Origin: Ostrinia nubilalis
Taxonomy: Eukaryota > Arthropoda > Insecta > Lepidoptera > Crambidae
Direction: 5' to 3'
Length of the DNA: 64,000 nucleotides
Assembly: GCF_963855985.1 (NCBI RefSeq)
Contig: NC_087092.1
Span: 3,720,001 to 3,784,000 of the forward strand
The position numbers were made by a program, and so were the translations under genes. The notes beneath the pieces are model-generated. The model was not told the DNA's origin and did no database searches. It saw nothing but the letters and a program-made list of their open reading frames with translations. Shown here one piece after another: positions 1 through 10,200 of this stretch. The first letter of the stretch is position 1. Each line of letters opens with the position of its first letter.

Positions 1-106
1 CATTCGGTATAATGTTAGCGAATTAAGATTTATTCAGTAAAGACTAAAACGATCACGATCCTTAATAATGTCATACAAAATAGCACAAAAAAATAACAAT
101 CAACAC

Positions 107-346
107 CATCATCATCATTTCAGCCACAGGACGTCCACAGCTGAACATAGACCTCCCCCAATGACTTCCTCATCGCCAGGATCCAGTGATTTTCTGCTAC
201 CTTTATGAGGACGTCGGTCCACCTTGTGGGTGGCCCAGCCTCCGCTTCAGAACCTTGCTGCCCCATCGGCCGTCAGTCTGCGTACTATGTGCCCTGCCCA
301 TTGTCACTTCAGCTTACTAATCCGTCGGGCTATGTCAGTTCATCAA
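107..346 (-). mobile_element. RTE-type LINE, 3'-end fragment
   Basis: Read on the minus strand, this is the C-terminal coding end of an RTE-clade non-LTR retrotransposon. The frame gives the LKWQWAGHIVRRTDGRWG-type block with one internal stop, then a KVAE..W...MRKSLGE.YVQ-type end and a stop, followed by an ATG/ATC-repeat tail at the low-coordinate end. Only the 3' end is present, as is usual for 5'-truncated LINE insertions. The Tc1-like palindrome starts within a few bases of the upstream edge, so the fragment may have been split or truncated there. Confidence 0.85.
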
Positions 347-689
347 CACCATACTACACTCGCGAGCAAAACTATGGAATCACTTACATGAAGTTGTTTC
401 CACGCGAACTTGTGTACTAACGAATTTGTTAGTAACAAAAAAGTGGCACCATTTTACAGATTAAACTTTTATCTTTAAATTGATACCAAATTCATTTAAA
501 TCACACCAGTATTTAAAAAGATATCCCGGCTGATGTGAAGAAGTAACGAAAAAGACATGTATGAACTGTTTGATACGTCGCGAGTTGCGGCCTATTTAGC
601 CCCTATAAAAGCACGCGTTTTTAGATTTTTGCTTTCACACGTTGATTCATACACATCTCCGCTTCTTTTGACACTTTAACTGGGATTCT

Positions 690-1240
690 ACACCTTCAGA
701 AGCAGCACAAATCGTTGCACTATTGCAAGAAGGGCTCAGCCAGCGAGCTGTCGCACGTCAGCGCCACATAAGCCAGTCCTGGGTTTCGAAAGTTTCAAGA
801 CGTTTTCGGGAGACTAGTGGCTTTATCCCAAAACCAAGTTCTGAACAGCGCCGGTGCACATCGCAGAGGGAAGACCGTTTTTTCATGTCAACCTCTCTAT
901 GAAATCGTCATTTGACTGGAATCGATTTCCATAAAGAGCTCAGAAATGTTCGTAAGATAGCTGTTAGCGAGTAGACAGTTCGTCGAAGATATAAGCAATA
1001 GAATTTGACTCCAAAAAGGCCTGCCACAGGCTCGAAACTGACGGCAGGTCACCGATAAGCACCCTTTCAATTTGCTCGTACACATCTCGATGGGAAGGCG
1101 AGTAATGGAGGCGAGTTCTGTTCTCCGATGAATGCAAACTGTGTTTGCAGGGCAGCAGTCGAAGAGGTCGGGTTTATAGGCGGCCTGAGGAGCGATTTGT
1201 GCAGTGCTGGTTCGCTGAAACAGTGGCTTATGGGGGTGGC
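690..1240 (+). pseudogene. Tc1-like transposase, N-terminal part, decayed
   Basis: The plus frame shows the paired-like DNA-binding region of Tc1 transposases: SEAAQIVALLQEGLSQRAVA from about 698, then the REDRF...STSL and NLTPKRPATGSKLTAG blocks. After a frameshift near 1105-1115 come VLFSDE (the region of the first catalytic Asp) and GRVYRRPEERFVQCWFAETV. At least four in-frame stops interrupt it: TGA after STSL, TAG after AVSE, TAG before NLTP and TAA in the GHR block. The coding sequence ends at the right arm, so the downstream catalytic Asp and Glu regions are missing. It cannot encode a working transposase. Confidence 0.85.
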
Positions 1241-1256
1241 TTGCTCGACTTAACAT

Positions 1257-1800
1257 CGAGATGTGTACGAGCAAATTGAAAGCGTGCTTATCGGTGACCT
1301 GCCGTCAGTTTCGAGCCTGTGGCAGGCCTTTTTGGAGTTAAATTCTATTGCTTATGTCTTAGACAAACTGTCTACTCGCTAACAGCTATCCTACGAACAT
1401 TTCTGAGCTCTTACTGGACGTCGATTCCAGTCAAATGACGATTTCATAGAGAGGTTGACATGAAAAAACGGTCTTCCCTCTGCGATGTGCGCCGGCGCTG
1501 TTCAGAACTTGGTCTCGGGATAAAGCCACCAGTCTCCCGAAAGCGTCTTAAAACTTTCGAAACCCAGGACTGGCTTATGAGGCGCTGACGTGCAACAGCT
1601 CGCTGGCTGAACCCTTCTTGCAATAGTGCAACGATTTGTGCTGCTTCTGAAGGTGTAGAATCCCAGGTAAAGTGTCAAAAGAAGCGGAGATGTGTATGAA
1701 TCAACGTGTGAAAGCAAAAATCCCAAAACGCGTGCTTTTATAGGGGGTAAATAGGCCGCAACTCGCGACGTATCAAACAGTTGATACATGTCTTTTTCGT
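1257..1800 (-). pseudogene. Second, inverted copy of the Tc1 transposase N-terminus
   Basis: This is the minus-strand counterpart of the fragment at 690-1091. It carries the same stop codons at STSL, AVSE and before NLTP. It stops earlier than the plus copy, lacking the FSDE and FAETV region that lies in the palindrome centre. The shared stops mean the parent was already inactive when the inverted copy arose, or that gene conversion has homogenised the arms. Confidence 0.82.
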
Positions 1801-1994
1801 TACTTTTTCACATCAGCCGGGATATCTTTTTAAATACTGGTGTGATTTAAATGAATTTGGTATCAATTTAAAGATAAAAGTTTAATCTTTAAAATGGTGC
1901 TACTTTTTTTGTTCCTAACAAATTCGTTAGTACACAAGTTCGCGTGGAAACAACTTCATGTAAGTGATTCCATACTTTTGCTCGCGAGTGTAGT

Positions 1995-2345
1995 TACATA
2001 CACATTTAATACTTCATGTTTAGATTTAAATCGGTACCAAGATGAACGCGCCGTAAACAATAAAAAATACGTCATGACAAAACATGAATTGGACCCCCAT
2101 TGTTTCGACAATGTAGACTGTTCTCAAATGAAGCGATCAATGCGCTCGTGATCGCGCGAGCGTGCGGCGAGCATGCGGAAGAGGCCGTAACGAGCGACAT
2201 GCCCGATCGAATCTATGTGTTCATCAAACGGCGCGGACACGACCGTCCCTTACGAGAGAACTCGGGTAAAAAGGCCTGGGGACTGTAGTACCTTTATTTT
2301 AAAGAATTGACGCTTATTAGTTTTTCATATCGCATAATCGCATAT
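1995..2345. other. Unassigned spacer between two transposons
   Basis: No recognised feature. An open frame at 2100-2288 (62 codons, plus) has a mildly GC-rich, CG-containing middle but no promoter, splice context or recognisable domain. It may be a remnant of an older insertion. Confidence 0.4.
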
Positions 2346-3210
2346 CGATCTCGTTGTGGGTAGGACTCGGAAGTTGATGTGGATCTTTAAACTATTGAGA
2401 CATATAGCCTCCGAAAAGCTGCTCAACCGGATTTATGTGGCACTAGCGCAGTCCGTTCTAACTTACTGTCTAACTGTTTGGGGTGGGGCTCTAAAAACAA
2501 AATTTTTAGATGTGGAACGTGCTCAAAGAGCACTATTAAAGGTGATGTATTTTAAAAAGCGTAGATTTTCAACAGAGGCTTTATACTCTATAGCGGACTT
2601 ACTTACTATTCGAAAACTTTACATTCTACACTCCGTAATAAAAACACACAAGTTATTGATTTTCGATCCCAACACACAACAAAAACGAAGACGTCACAAG
2701 GTGGCCACTAGTAGGCAGATACACTCACAATTTGCTAAAAGTCAATTTTTCTTTCTGTCATCATTCTTGTACAATCGTATAAACGAAATCTTAGACATCT
2801 ATCCTATGCCATGCAGGGAAATTAAGACTTTGGTAACATCCTGGCTAAAAACCTTAGATTATACAGAGACCGAACTACTACTCAAATCTGGATAAATTCT
2901 CATTGTTTTACCTACCTTAGGATTTGGATATTTACAACTACAACTTAAACTATATTCTAAATTTTTATACAATCAAATATTTTCTCTTTATAATATTGGT
3001 GTGGATAATTACTGCGGATTCACTACTGTTTCTCTTTTCATGTATTAAACTTTAACATGTATCAATTGTTAATAGCAATCATTTTGTAGTTACGGAAGAG
3101 TGGCTCCTTCTGACACAGGTGCAAATGCACTTAAAAGAATGAGTCAACCTTTGTTTTTAGTTATAAGAAACTTTGGTACTGAAATAAAGTTATTTATTAT
3201 TATTATTATT
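2346..3210 (+). mobile_element. LINE 3' end (Jockey/CR1-like) with TTA-repeat tail
   Basis: A 5'-truncated non-LTR retrotransposon. It contains the C-terminal part of the reverse-transcriptase frame (next entry), an AT-rich 3' untranslated region of about 280 bp, an AATAAA at 3183, and a short TTATTA microsatellite tail ending at 3210. The microsatellite tail fits CR1-like clades, but the exact clade is uncertain. Confidence 0.82.
2356..2895 (+). pseudogene. Reverse transcriptase C-terminal fragment of a LINE
   Basis: The open frame of about 180 codons has no proper start: the first usable codon is GTG and a stop lies just upstream at 2335. The visible part is the thumb and C-terminal region that follows the catalytic domain in Jockey/CR1-type LINE proteins. 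It includes RHIASEKLLNRIYVALAQSV, then LTYCLTVWGG, then the ERAQRALLKVMY helix and an RKLYILHSV segment. The catalytic YADD-type motif would lie upstream and is absent. The frame is intact over its length, so the copy is fairly young or only mildly decayed. It is non-functional because of the 5' truncation. Confidence 0.82.
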
Positions 3211-4368
3211 CTTGTTTACACTTTGTGTATCTCGATGTCTTATACATCGGTGCATTAATGGTATTCACGGGCCTAAACCAAGTATTATTATTATTATATC
3301 ATATAAAATATCAAATTAGAAACACGGTTAACTATTAGGTTTAAAATTATTATTGGGGCTAACGACTTCGTTATTAAAGATAGAATATGAAAAATGCACC
3401 AAAACAAAAACTTATGGAGTTATTATTACCCGATCTTAATGATAATTATTTCGACACATTATTCTTAGTTGTCTGGTAGAAAAATATAGATACGTAAGTA
3501 TAAAGTACTATGTAATAGAATAGTTATGTTACCTCAGTAAGTATTTACTACATCCTTGCAGTTTATTAGCTCTGTCCGAACCATTTTTTATTATATTTTT
3601 CAAATATTCAAATATATTTTAAAAAGTGAGCGAACTAATTACCAGCCCCTGGCCTACACCGGTCGCATCAGATTCAATCGAGCCATGATTAATAACATCA
3701 CTTCATAGATTTCCGTTTAATCTCGCCGACTGGCGATCGCTCGTTACGAAATATCTTCTCTTAAACCATCGCGCGATGGCTTCCGTTGAAATCCCTTTTC
3801 ATGTAATTCTAAATAACTTTGCGTAGCTTCTAATCAAGTTAATTATCATTTATTTTATCCTGAGTGGGAAGATTTTCTTAGTGGAGCTACAATTTGAGCG
3901 CTATTTTTATTTTGTTGCTCTTATTACCTATTTCAATTTTCAAATTTCTCTTTGGAGTAGATTTGAAAAATTGAGGTAAACCCTGGGATTAGATTTTTTG
4001 ATGCAACTAACGTTTGAATCTTCATAATACCGAATGGTATAATTATTGGACACTTTGATTGATCTATATAATTATGTCCAAAGTGAAAAAGACAAAAGAT
4101 AGAGGGAAAATAAGTTAGAAGATAAAGAGTAAGTATGCTGAAAATTATATTGTGAATCCTATCTTTTAACCCAGAAACTCTATTGAAGAAATGCTATCTA
4201 TGATGATCAAATAACACAACCCTACAGCACAAACCGCTACACGTCAGAATAAACTCGTAATAATAATTGATATCGCATCGTAAATCTGAAACACCTCCGC
4301 GATGGCCCCGGATGATGTACGGCGAACTATGCCGGCCGCGGTAATTACGACTCGTTATATCAAACCAC
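3211..4368. other. AT-rich spacer, no gene seen
   Basis: No coding or repeat family recognised. There are short TTA runs near 3285, and a perfect 14 bp palindrome, CCATCGCGCGATGG, at 3766-3779 in an otherwise AT-rich stretch. Confidence 0.5.
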
Positions 4369-5442
4369 CAATTGAAGCATTGGGAGCAACAAGGGCGTTC
4401 GGCACCGAAAGCCCGTTTTGATGTTATTACATCAAAACATGCACTGTACCATCTAGTTTAACATCCCAAAAACTCGTTTCGATCAGCCGCTCCCTGATGG
4501 CGTGAGAATAATTTATGTCACAAGTGGCGCTACGCCCTTGTTGCACACAGTAACAAAAGTGCGTTTAAATTCGACCTGTATGCAGTTTTTGAAAACTTAT
4601 TAATGTAAAAAATTACTGTAGACGAATTTTGAGTCTTCCAGTGACTTGGCCCCCTTTTAGATTGGTCCACGGACCAAGTCGCTAGACTGAATTTTCAATA
4701 ATTTATTCCTCCGGCAAATGGACTCACTCTAAGATTCTAGAGTAGATTTTTGTTGATTTGGTGTTTAATGTATTAACAAAAACATTGAAGGTTCACCTTT
4801 TTAGCTCCGGAAATTGCGGAAACCAGTTAAAAATAGAAGAAAATATTTAAAAATTAAATCCGGTGACTTGGTCCGTAGACCTAGCTAAAAGTGAGCCAAA
4901 TGAGTGGTTGAAACTGGTCCTGACCTTCCAGGCAGGCCTGGAGGATCAGGCTGGACCTTCCAGGCCAGCTGCAGCTGATTCGGAAGATTCCCTTCAGTCT
5001 AGTGAATATTTTGATAAATCTGCTTAAAACACGAAATTTCGGAAAAAAATATTAAGAAAGTTGAATATTTTAAAGGTGATTGTAATAAATACACATGTTT
5101 AACTTACATTTTAGTTAAAATTAATAAAATAAGTATTCAAATTGTTATTTATTTTCCATAAAAAATAATAATTAAATTAACGTCCTATCTGTTTACCAGT
5201 TTGGTGCAACAAGGGCGGATAACACAAGTAAAAAAAATCGCATTTTAAAATATTTTCGATTGCTTTAAAATAGTTATAATACCTTAATCTTATTGCTAAA
5301 TCATGGGACTAACAAATAATAAAGTAAGTGTAAGTCAAATTATAAACATTAAAAAAATATAAGACATTAAAACTTTCATCGTCAATTTTCTCGAAACTCA
5401 ATTTTACGAGATACGCCCTTGTTGCACCCAATGCTTCAATTG
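4369..5442. mobile_element. Non-autonomous inverted-repeat DNA element (about 1.07 kb)
   Basis: The two ends are inverted copies over about 30 bp: CAATTGAAGCATTGGG then GCAACAAGGGCGT on the left, and the reverse complement on the right, with one mismatch. The outermost CAATTG is itself palindromic, so AATT could be a 4 bp target duplication or part of the terminal repeat. The core GCAACAAGGGCG occurs four times: plus at 4386-4397, minus at 4533-4544, plus at 5206-5217, minus at 5414-5425. No transposase frame is present. The superfamily is unknown. Confidence 0.72.
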
Positions 5443-6559
5443 TCCCCGAAACCTAAGGTGAGACGATTATTCAAATACGTCCCTGGACACAGGTGGGGTA
5501 GAACAGCCACAAAATTTAGCCCAGTTATGCAGCCGCTGGTGTCTATCAACTGAATCTTCGTTAATCGATTTTGGCGTGCATCCACGTTTCGGAACTCAAA
5601 CGATTAATATGGTGATGAATCAGGAGCCAACATGAAGTTAGCGATAATGTTGTTTACAGAAGATAAGCTAAATCCGAATTATTTGTTAAACCGTCAACAT
5701 AATAATTAGTTGATGAATAATTTGCAAATAGTTATGGAAACGGATATGCAAATAGTGGTATAATTATATTTTTTGGCATTGTTTATCCAGCAGCGACGGC
5801 TTTATCTTGCGCTTAAAATACACTTTTATCGGTAGTGTTTGCAGCATCCGGTCCAAGTATATTCCATTCGGGAATGAACTTGGAAGTATGCTTGCATTCT
5901 CAGCAAAGTTATTGGCAGCGCTCCAAATATGCCGTCGAAATGTGCGCTCTGATACCGCGTCTGAATAACGACCTGGCTGTCCTTTTTGGCGTCGGTGATG
6001 TGCAGACATGGTACCGTTGGCTCTACGTGATCCTAGCGCCTAGCGGGACACACTGTGCCTATCATTATCGACCCATTAACTTGCCTCCAGGATGTGACAC
6101 ACTTTTGCTCTTGAATAACATATCCAATTTACTTCTACTATCTACTCACACCTGCCTGGATTAGAATTTTACATCAGAACAATTTGAAAGTGAAACTGTC
6201 ATCAATGAAGGCAACGAACTCATTGCAGGTGCTACCTATTCCGATAATGATAAAGTCAGCGTGACATTTAAATTCGTTTCTAATCATAATAGCAGGAAAC
6301 CAGAGGATTAAAACAATTAATTGCCTCTTACCGATCAGCTTTCTCGACAGCAGCGCCAATAATTGTGAAAAATTGTTCCAATAAAAATGCAAATCGCGCA
6401 CCGCTTAGAAATTTATGGGCACCAACACTGGTTCAGGAAAAGGGGCGCATTCTCACGAGAATTGTTATGACGTTGTCGCCTGTCATTATTTACGCATGTA
6501 CGTTAAATTCAGGGAGCCTTAAAAGGCGTGAATAATTACTCGGTTGACAGAAGAAGCGG
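5443..6559. other. Spacer, no supported gene
   Basis: Overlapping open frames occur on both strands (5835-6164 plus, 109 codons; 5764-6009 minus, 81 codons). Neither shows a known domain, a signal peptide, or a start in good context. The minus frame could be a remnant of an old repeat. Confidence 0.35.
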
Positions 6560-6790
6560 TCGGATTCCACGGCTAAAACGCGCAGTGCTCGGATGATGCT
6601 TGGCATCTCATTTTTTGCTCGGGGTAAAAAGTATGGCTTTGTGAGCCGGGGTCCGGCCGAGGGTTGGGCGGCAGCGGCGCGCCGACAGTCTAGCTGCGCC
6701 GCGTGCGAGCTACGGTCGTGGTAGAGGGGAACGCGCGCGCCGTCCACAATTATTCGCGGTTTTCCGACGAAAGCGCACGTGTCGATGCCA
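6560..6790 (+). promoter_or_regulatory. CpG-rich block, candidate promoter
   Basis: This is one of the few strongly GC- and CpG-rich stretches in the window, with runs such as GGCGGCAGCGGCGCGCCG and GGAACGCGCGCGCCG near 6668-6745. It lies directly upstream of a candidate first exon ending at a GTGAGC donor at 7055. No TATA box is obvious. The minus-strand open frame across it (6490-6747) starts at GTG and is probably a by-product of the GC content. Promoter function is inferred from composition and position only. Confidence 0.4.
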
Positions 6791-7054
6791 GTATCTTACG
6801 CCGCGTTATTTACACCCATACACCTGTGACTACGCAAATATTTGATGTGATGTGAAAGACCAGCATTGGTTGTTGTGTTATATCGAAACAAAAAACGATC
6901 TCTCAATAGAACGGTGTGTGAGTGTTGTGTTTTGAACTGTGCTGTTGGTTTGCGGTTTTTGGAGATTCATAAACTGAGGTGGTACACGGTTTTCGGCGAC
7001 AGCCAAAGAGTCCACATCCACAGTTGGATGAACGCCAACAACTCCGCAACTAAG
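6791..7054 (+). other. Candidate 5' exon with splice donor
   Basis: Downstream of the CpG-rich block, the sequence reads as a plausible 5' leader. It reaches an ATG at 7028 and nine codons (MNANNSATK) that end exactly at AAG|GTGAGC, a good splice donor with its GT at 7055-7056. The frame is open upstream of the ATG from about 6866. The Kozak context is weak (T at -3), so the exon could be wholly untranslated. I do not recognise the gene. If real, its next exon lies far downstream, since no strong ordinary exon follows nearby. The 5' edge is approximate. Confidence 0.35.
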
Positions 7055-10000
7055 GTGAGCGAAATTACCAAACATCGGATGTATTTCGTTCGTTATTTCT
7101 TTTGCAAAAACCATGGACCGTTGATATCTGCGTCGATGGAGTCTTATCTAACGTTCCGCTTGTCGCAGTTTTATAATACCTACGCTCAATTCCTGTTTAC
7201 CAGAAAAACCTACCGAGTTACTGTGTCGAATTGAAATACGTAATATTGAACGATGCATAAATTACAGTAAAGTTGATAGAGCACAAGTAAATTTCTTCAA
7301 AAAACCGCAATACCGTTTCATCAAGTAATCCTTAGAAGAAACTTGTTACACGGAAAAACAGAATGTTATTGCACGCAATCTATTGTTTTATGCCTGCGTT
7401 ACGTGCTCTACGTTTATTTTACAAATACATACTGTCATTAGTTACAGTTTTCCTCACGCCTCAATAATTGACCTCATCCCATTAATACTAGGAAAGAATT
7501 TCAAGAGGCAATGTCGATTATGATTTTGGTAAAGAAAATAAATGTTTATTAAAAAATATAATGTTACTGTGAGACCTCGAGGATCAAAAGCACCGCCAAT
7601 ATATTTTATTATTCCCATCGATAAAGCAAATATTAATTATACATTATAATAATATGCGCGGTATCGTTGAAAATTTCCGCAACCAAAAAAGCATAAATCA
7701 TTTTTGTACTTATCCAAGGTTATGGTACAAGCGTGTCATTATCATTATTATGCTTGTTATCAAGTAGGTACTTTATCAAGGGCACAATTTATTATGGTTA
7801 TCGAGTTATCTGCCGCCATATTATTCTCAGCGAATCCAACATCATTCATTTCTGCTAACATCAACGTTGTTTTTTCATTACCGTTGTCGTTAACCTACTG
7901 ACTTAACGTGAGTTCAGAAAAAGGTCCTTGTTTTTAACTAACTAGGTCTAACATGTACGAGGCAACATTCCGAAATAAATTTACTTCACGCAAAAACACC
8001 GTTGCTATCCGAAAAAACTTTAAAACAATGCTATTTTTACGAACTATTTACATTGCTGATATTTCGACAGGAATTTATGTAGAATCACCTCAAATATTCT
8101 CTGATGCATGACGTTGTATTTCTGTGGCGAATTCGATGCCAAATTCTTCGGCTGGTTATCAGACGAGCTGGCCAATCGAGCCAATTACTCATACAACATT
8201 GCTAAAGAAATGAAGAGATTACTATTCGGTATGCGATAACTCCTAGACCTTTAGGTGGGAATATAAATCTATCGTAGCGATCCTATTTTGTTGAGTCAGG
8301 TTGTTTAGGCCAATTTTAACATTTTATCATTGAATGCCATCTAAATTTTCGCGGACTGCCGGCATCTTGAGATAATTGATTATATTTTGAGCGTATTAAT
8401 TTGCATTACAAAGTGTTGATGACATTGACAAAGCGAACATCTTGTCAACATATGCTACTACCCGATCTTTATGTTCAATGAACCCTTTTTTTGTCGATAC
8501 GGTCTACATTCGGACAGATTCCTCGAACAACATAATCCGTGTTATCTTTATCTTTCACCAGTTCTTGAAACAATTTGTTAGCTTCGCTTCGCCTGATTGA
8601 TGAACTTGTCGTATCTATTGACATTGACGATTGTGGAACACATCATGTCTGCGACTGCTGGTCAGATAAGAGTCGGTGGTCAGACAGCGCGCCGCGTACG
8701 TGACACCAACAAGGCTCCTTTGGTTGGCCAGTCACGTCTGACACAGTATTCGCTGCCTCATATCTAACAGTCAGTATTAAACGCCCATTTGCTTACAAAC
8801 CTCCGTTGGATCGTGGATTTTTGAACATCAACGACCTGGGCTCCCATAAAATGAAATTACCGACATTAAAACGGTCCGACCCTAAACGTGTCGGAATTAT
8901 TAAAGGACCCGTAAAAATGCGTTGCGCATATCTATTTCTGTTTCTGTTGCTATTGTGTATGTTCATAGAAATCATACGAAATAATTAGGTATCATAAATG
9001 ATATGACTGGTTGAACTTCAGGCAATTTGTTTTATACTATTCACTGGCAAGAAATTATATTGCTTTCGACAGAGGCATTTGTGGTCGACGTAAATTTAGT
9101 GTTATACGCAGCTACGGCACGGCACACATCGCTACGGTTTTGATCTAATTCAATGGGATCGCTACAAGTGCTTTCTGAATCAGGTACCTACTTCAGAAGA
9201 TCCGACCTCACCGAAATAGACCGAATGTGCGTGACCGTCTACCCCTGGTTCGGTCGGCGCTAATCGTCACTCATTCAATTGCTGTGTTGGCCTTTGGCCA
9301 GGACATCATATGCCAAGGTTCGATCCACTTTTACATTGACGCGTGTAGTTTGTTTGCGAAATTGAATCACGTTCCCGTGGACGCCCGATGTCTCTCTGAT
9401 GGGCTAACATTTTACGGGCGCAGTGAAAGCCCCTTCTGCGACACTTTTTGTCGACCGCGTTTGCAATTCCAGCGGTGACCAACATAAAAGTAAAACTTTC
9501 GTCAGCTTCGCGCGAAATTTTTTCCAATTTCTGCAAGAAACGTGAGCTCCGATATCGTGATCTGAGACGGATTGAAATTTACGGTTTCGTTTTATGTGTT
9601 TTTAAACGAGCTATAAACTAATATTTTTATATGTTCGAGTGATTGATTTGAATTTATGCAAGTGGTTGTTCATTGAGAAAAGGAACATCTGTCTGGGTGG
9701 TTTTCCAGACTGGCGGTGGTTTTAGTCCTAAGTATTAATAGTTCTGGTGTTTCTCAACTCCCGGCTGCATTTGAGCTGGGAATTGCTTGGACTGATTTAG
9801 TTTTACGAGTGGCGCGCGCGGCTATGACGCCACGCACCCAGCGCACTCATTGTTACTTGTTATTATTAGTTCTCATGGATCGTTTACGTTGTTATGTAGG
9901 TCCCTCGTCTTGTAACCTTGGATAATATTTTGTAAGCGTCAAGCGTCTAATTGCAGATGTTAGATTCGGATGAGTTTCTGGGATAGATTACTTGATGTTT

Positions 10001-10200
10001 TATTTGATTGTTGAATTTGAATGTAGCTCAGCGTTGTAAATTGCATCAAGGATGTTTAATTGTGTCAATAGAAAACAAAAAACAATGAGTCTATAATTTT
10101 GACTTAATTTATTCGTGTCACATCGCCAAAAAAGTGAAGCGAGAAATTCGCGACCGGTCCATGTGACCTATTCGTGTTCGACTAATCGCTGTAATTAGAT
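7055..10200. other. Single-copy intron-like or intergenic sequence
   Basis: No recognised repeat or gene. One small open frame at 8806-8988 (plus, 60 codons) ends in a strongly hydrophobic stretch (CAYLFLFLLLLCMFIEII), which would span a membrane if translated. No promoter or splice site supports it. A CpG-containing patch sits near 9800-9850. Scarcity of transposons may mean selective constraint. Confidence 0.4.

Larger units (their letters stand above)
353..1994. mobile_element. Palindromic Tc1-like element (head-to-head halves)
   Basis: Two arms, 353-1091 and 1255-1994, are inverted copies of each other over about 740 bp. By eye they differ at about 30 positions, roughly 96% identity. The outer end of each arm reads ACTACACTCGCGAGCAAAA with TATGGAATCAC just inside, typical of Tc1-like termini. 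Each arm carries terminal sequence plus the N-terminal part of a Tc1-type transposase frame. The 163 bp centre (1092-1254) continues the transposase only in the plus orientation. TA-rich sequence flanks both ends, but a clean TA duplication is off by one base on one side. It is a dead element: both arms carry stops and no catalytic C-terminal half is present. RNA from it could fold into a stem of about 740 bp. Confidence 0.9.

Noticed and set aside
897..1274. 125-codon minus open frame across the Tc1 palindrome
   Set aside because: It is an out-of-frame reading of transposase DNA in the palindrome; the genuine remnant is the interrupted frame described for each arm.
2100..2288. 62-codon frame between the Tc1 and LINE elements as a host exon
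   Set aside because: No acceptor or donor at sensible positions and no known domain; likely a remnant.
5835..6164. 109-codon plus frame with a possible ATG
   Set aside because: No domain, no promoter or splice context, and an overlapping open frame on the other strand with equal claim.
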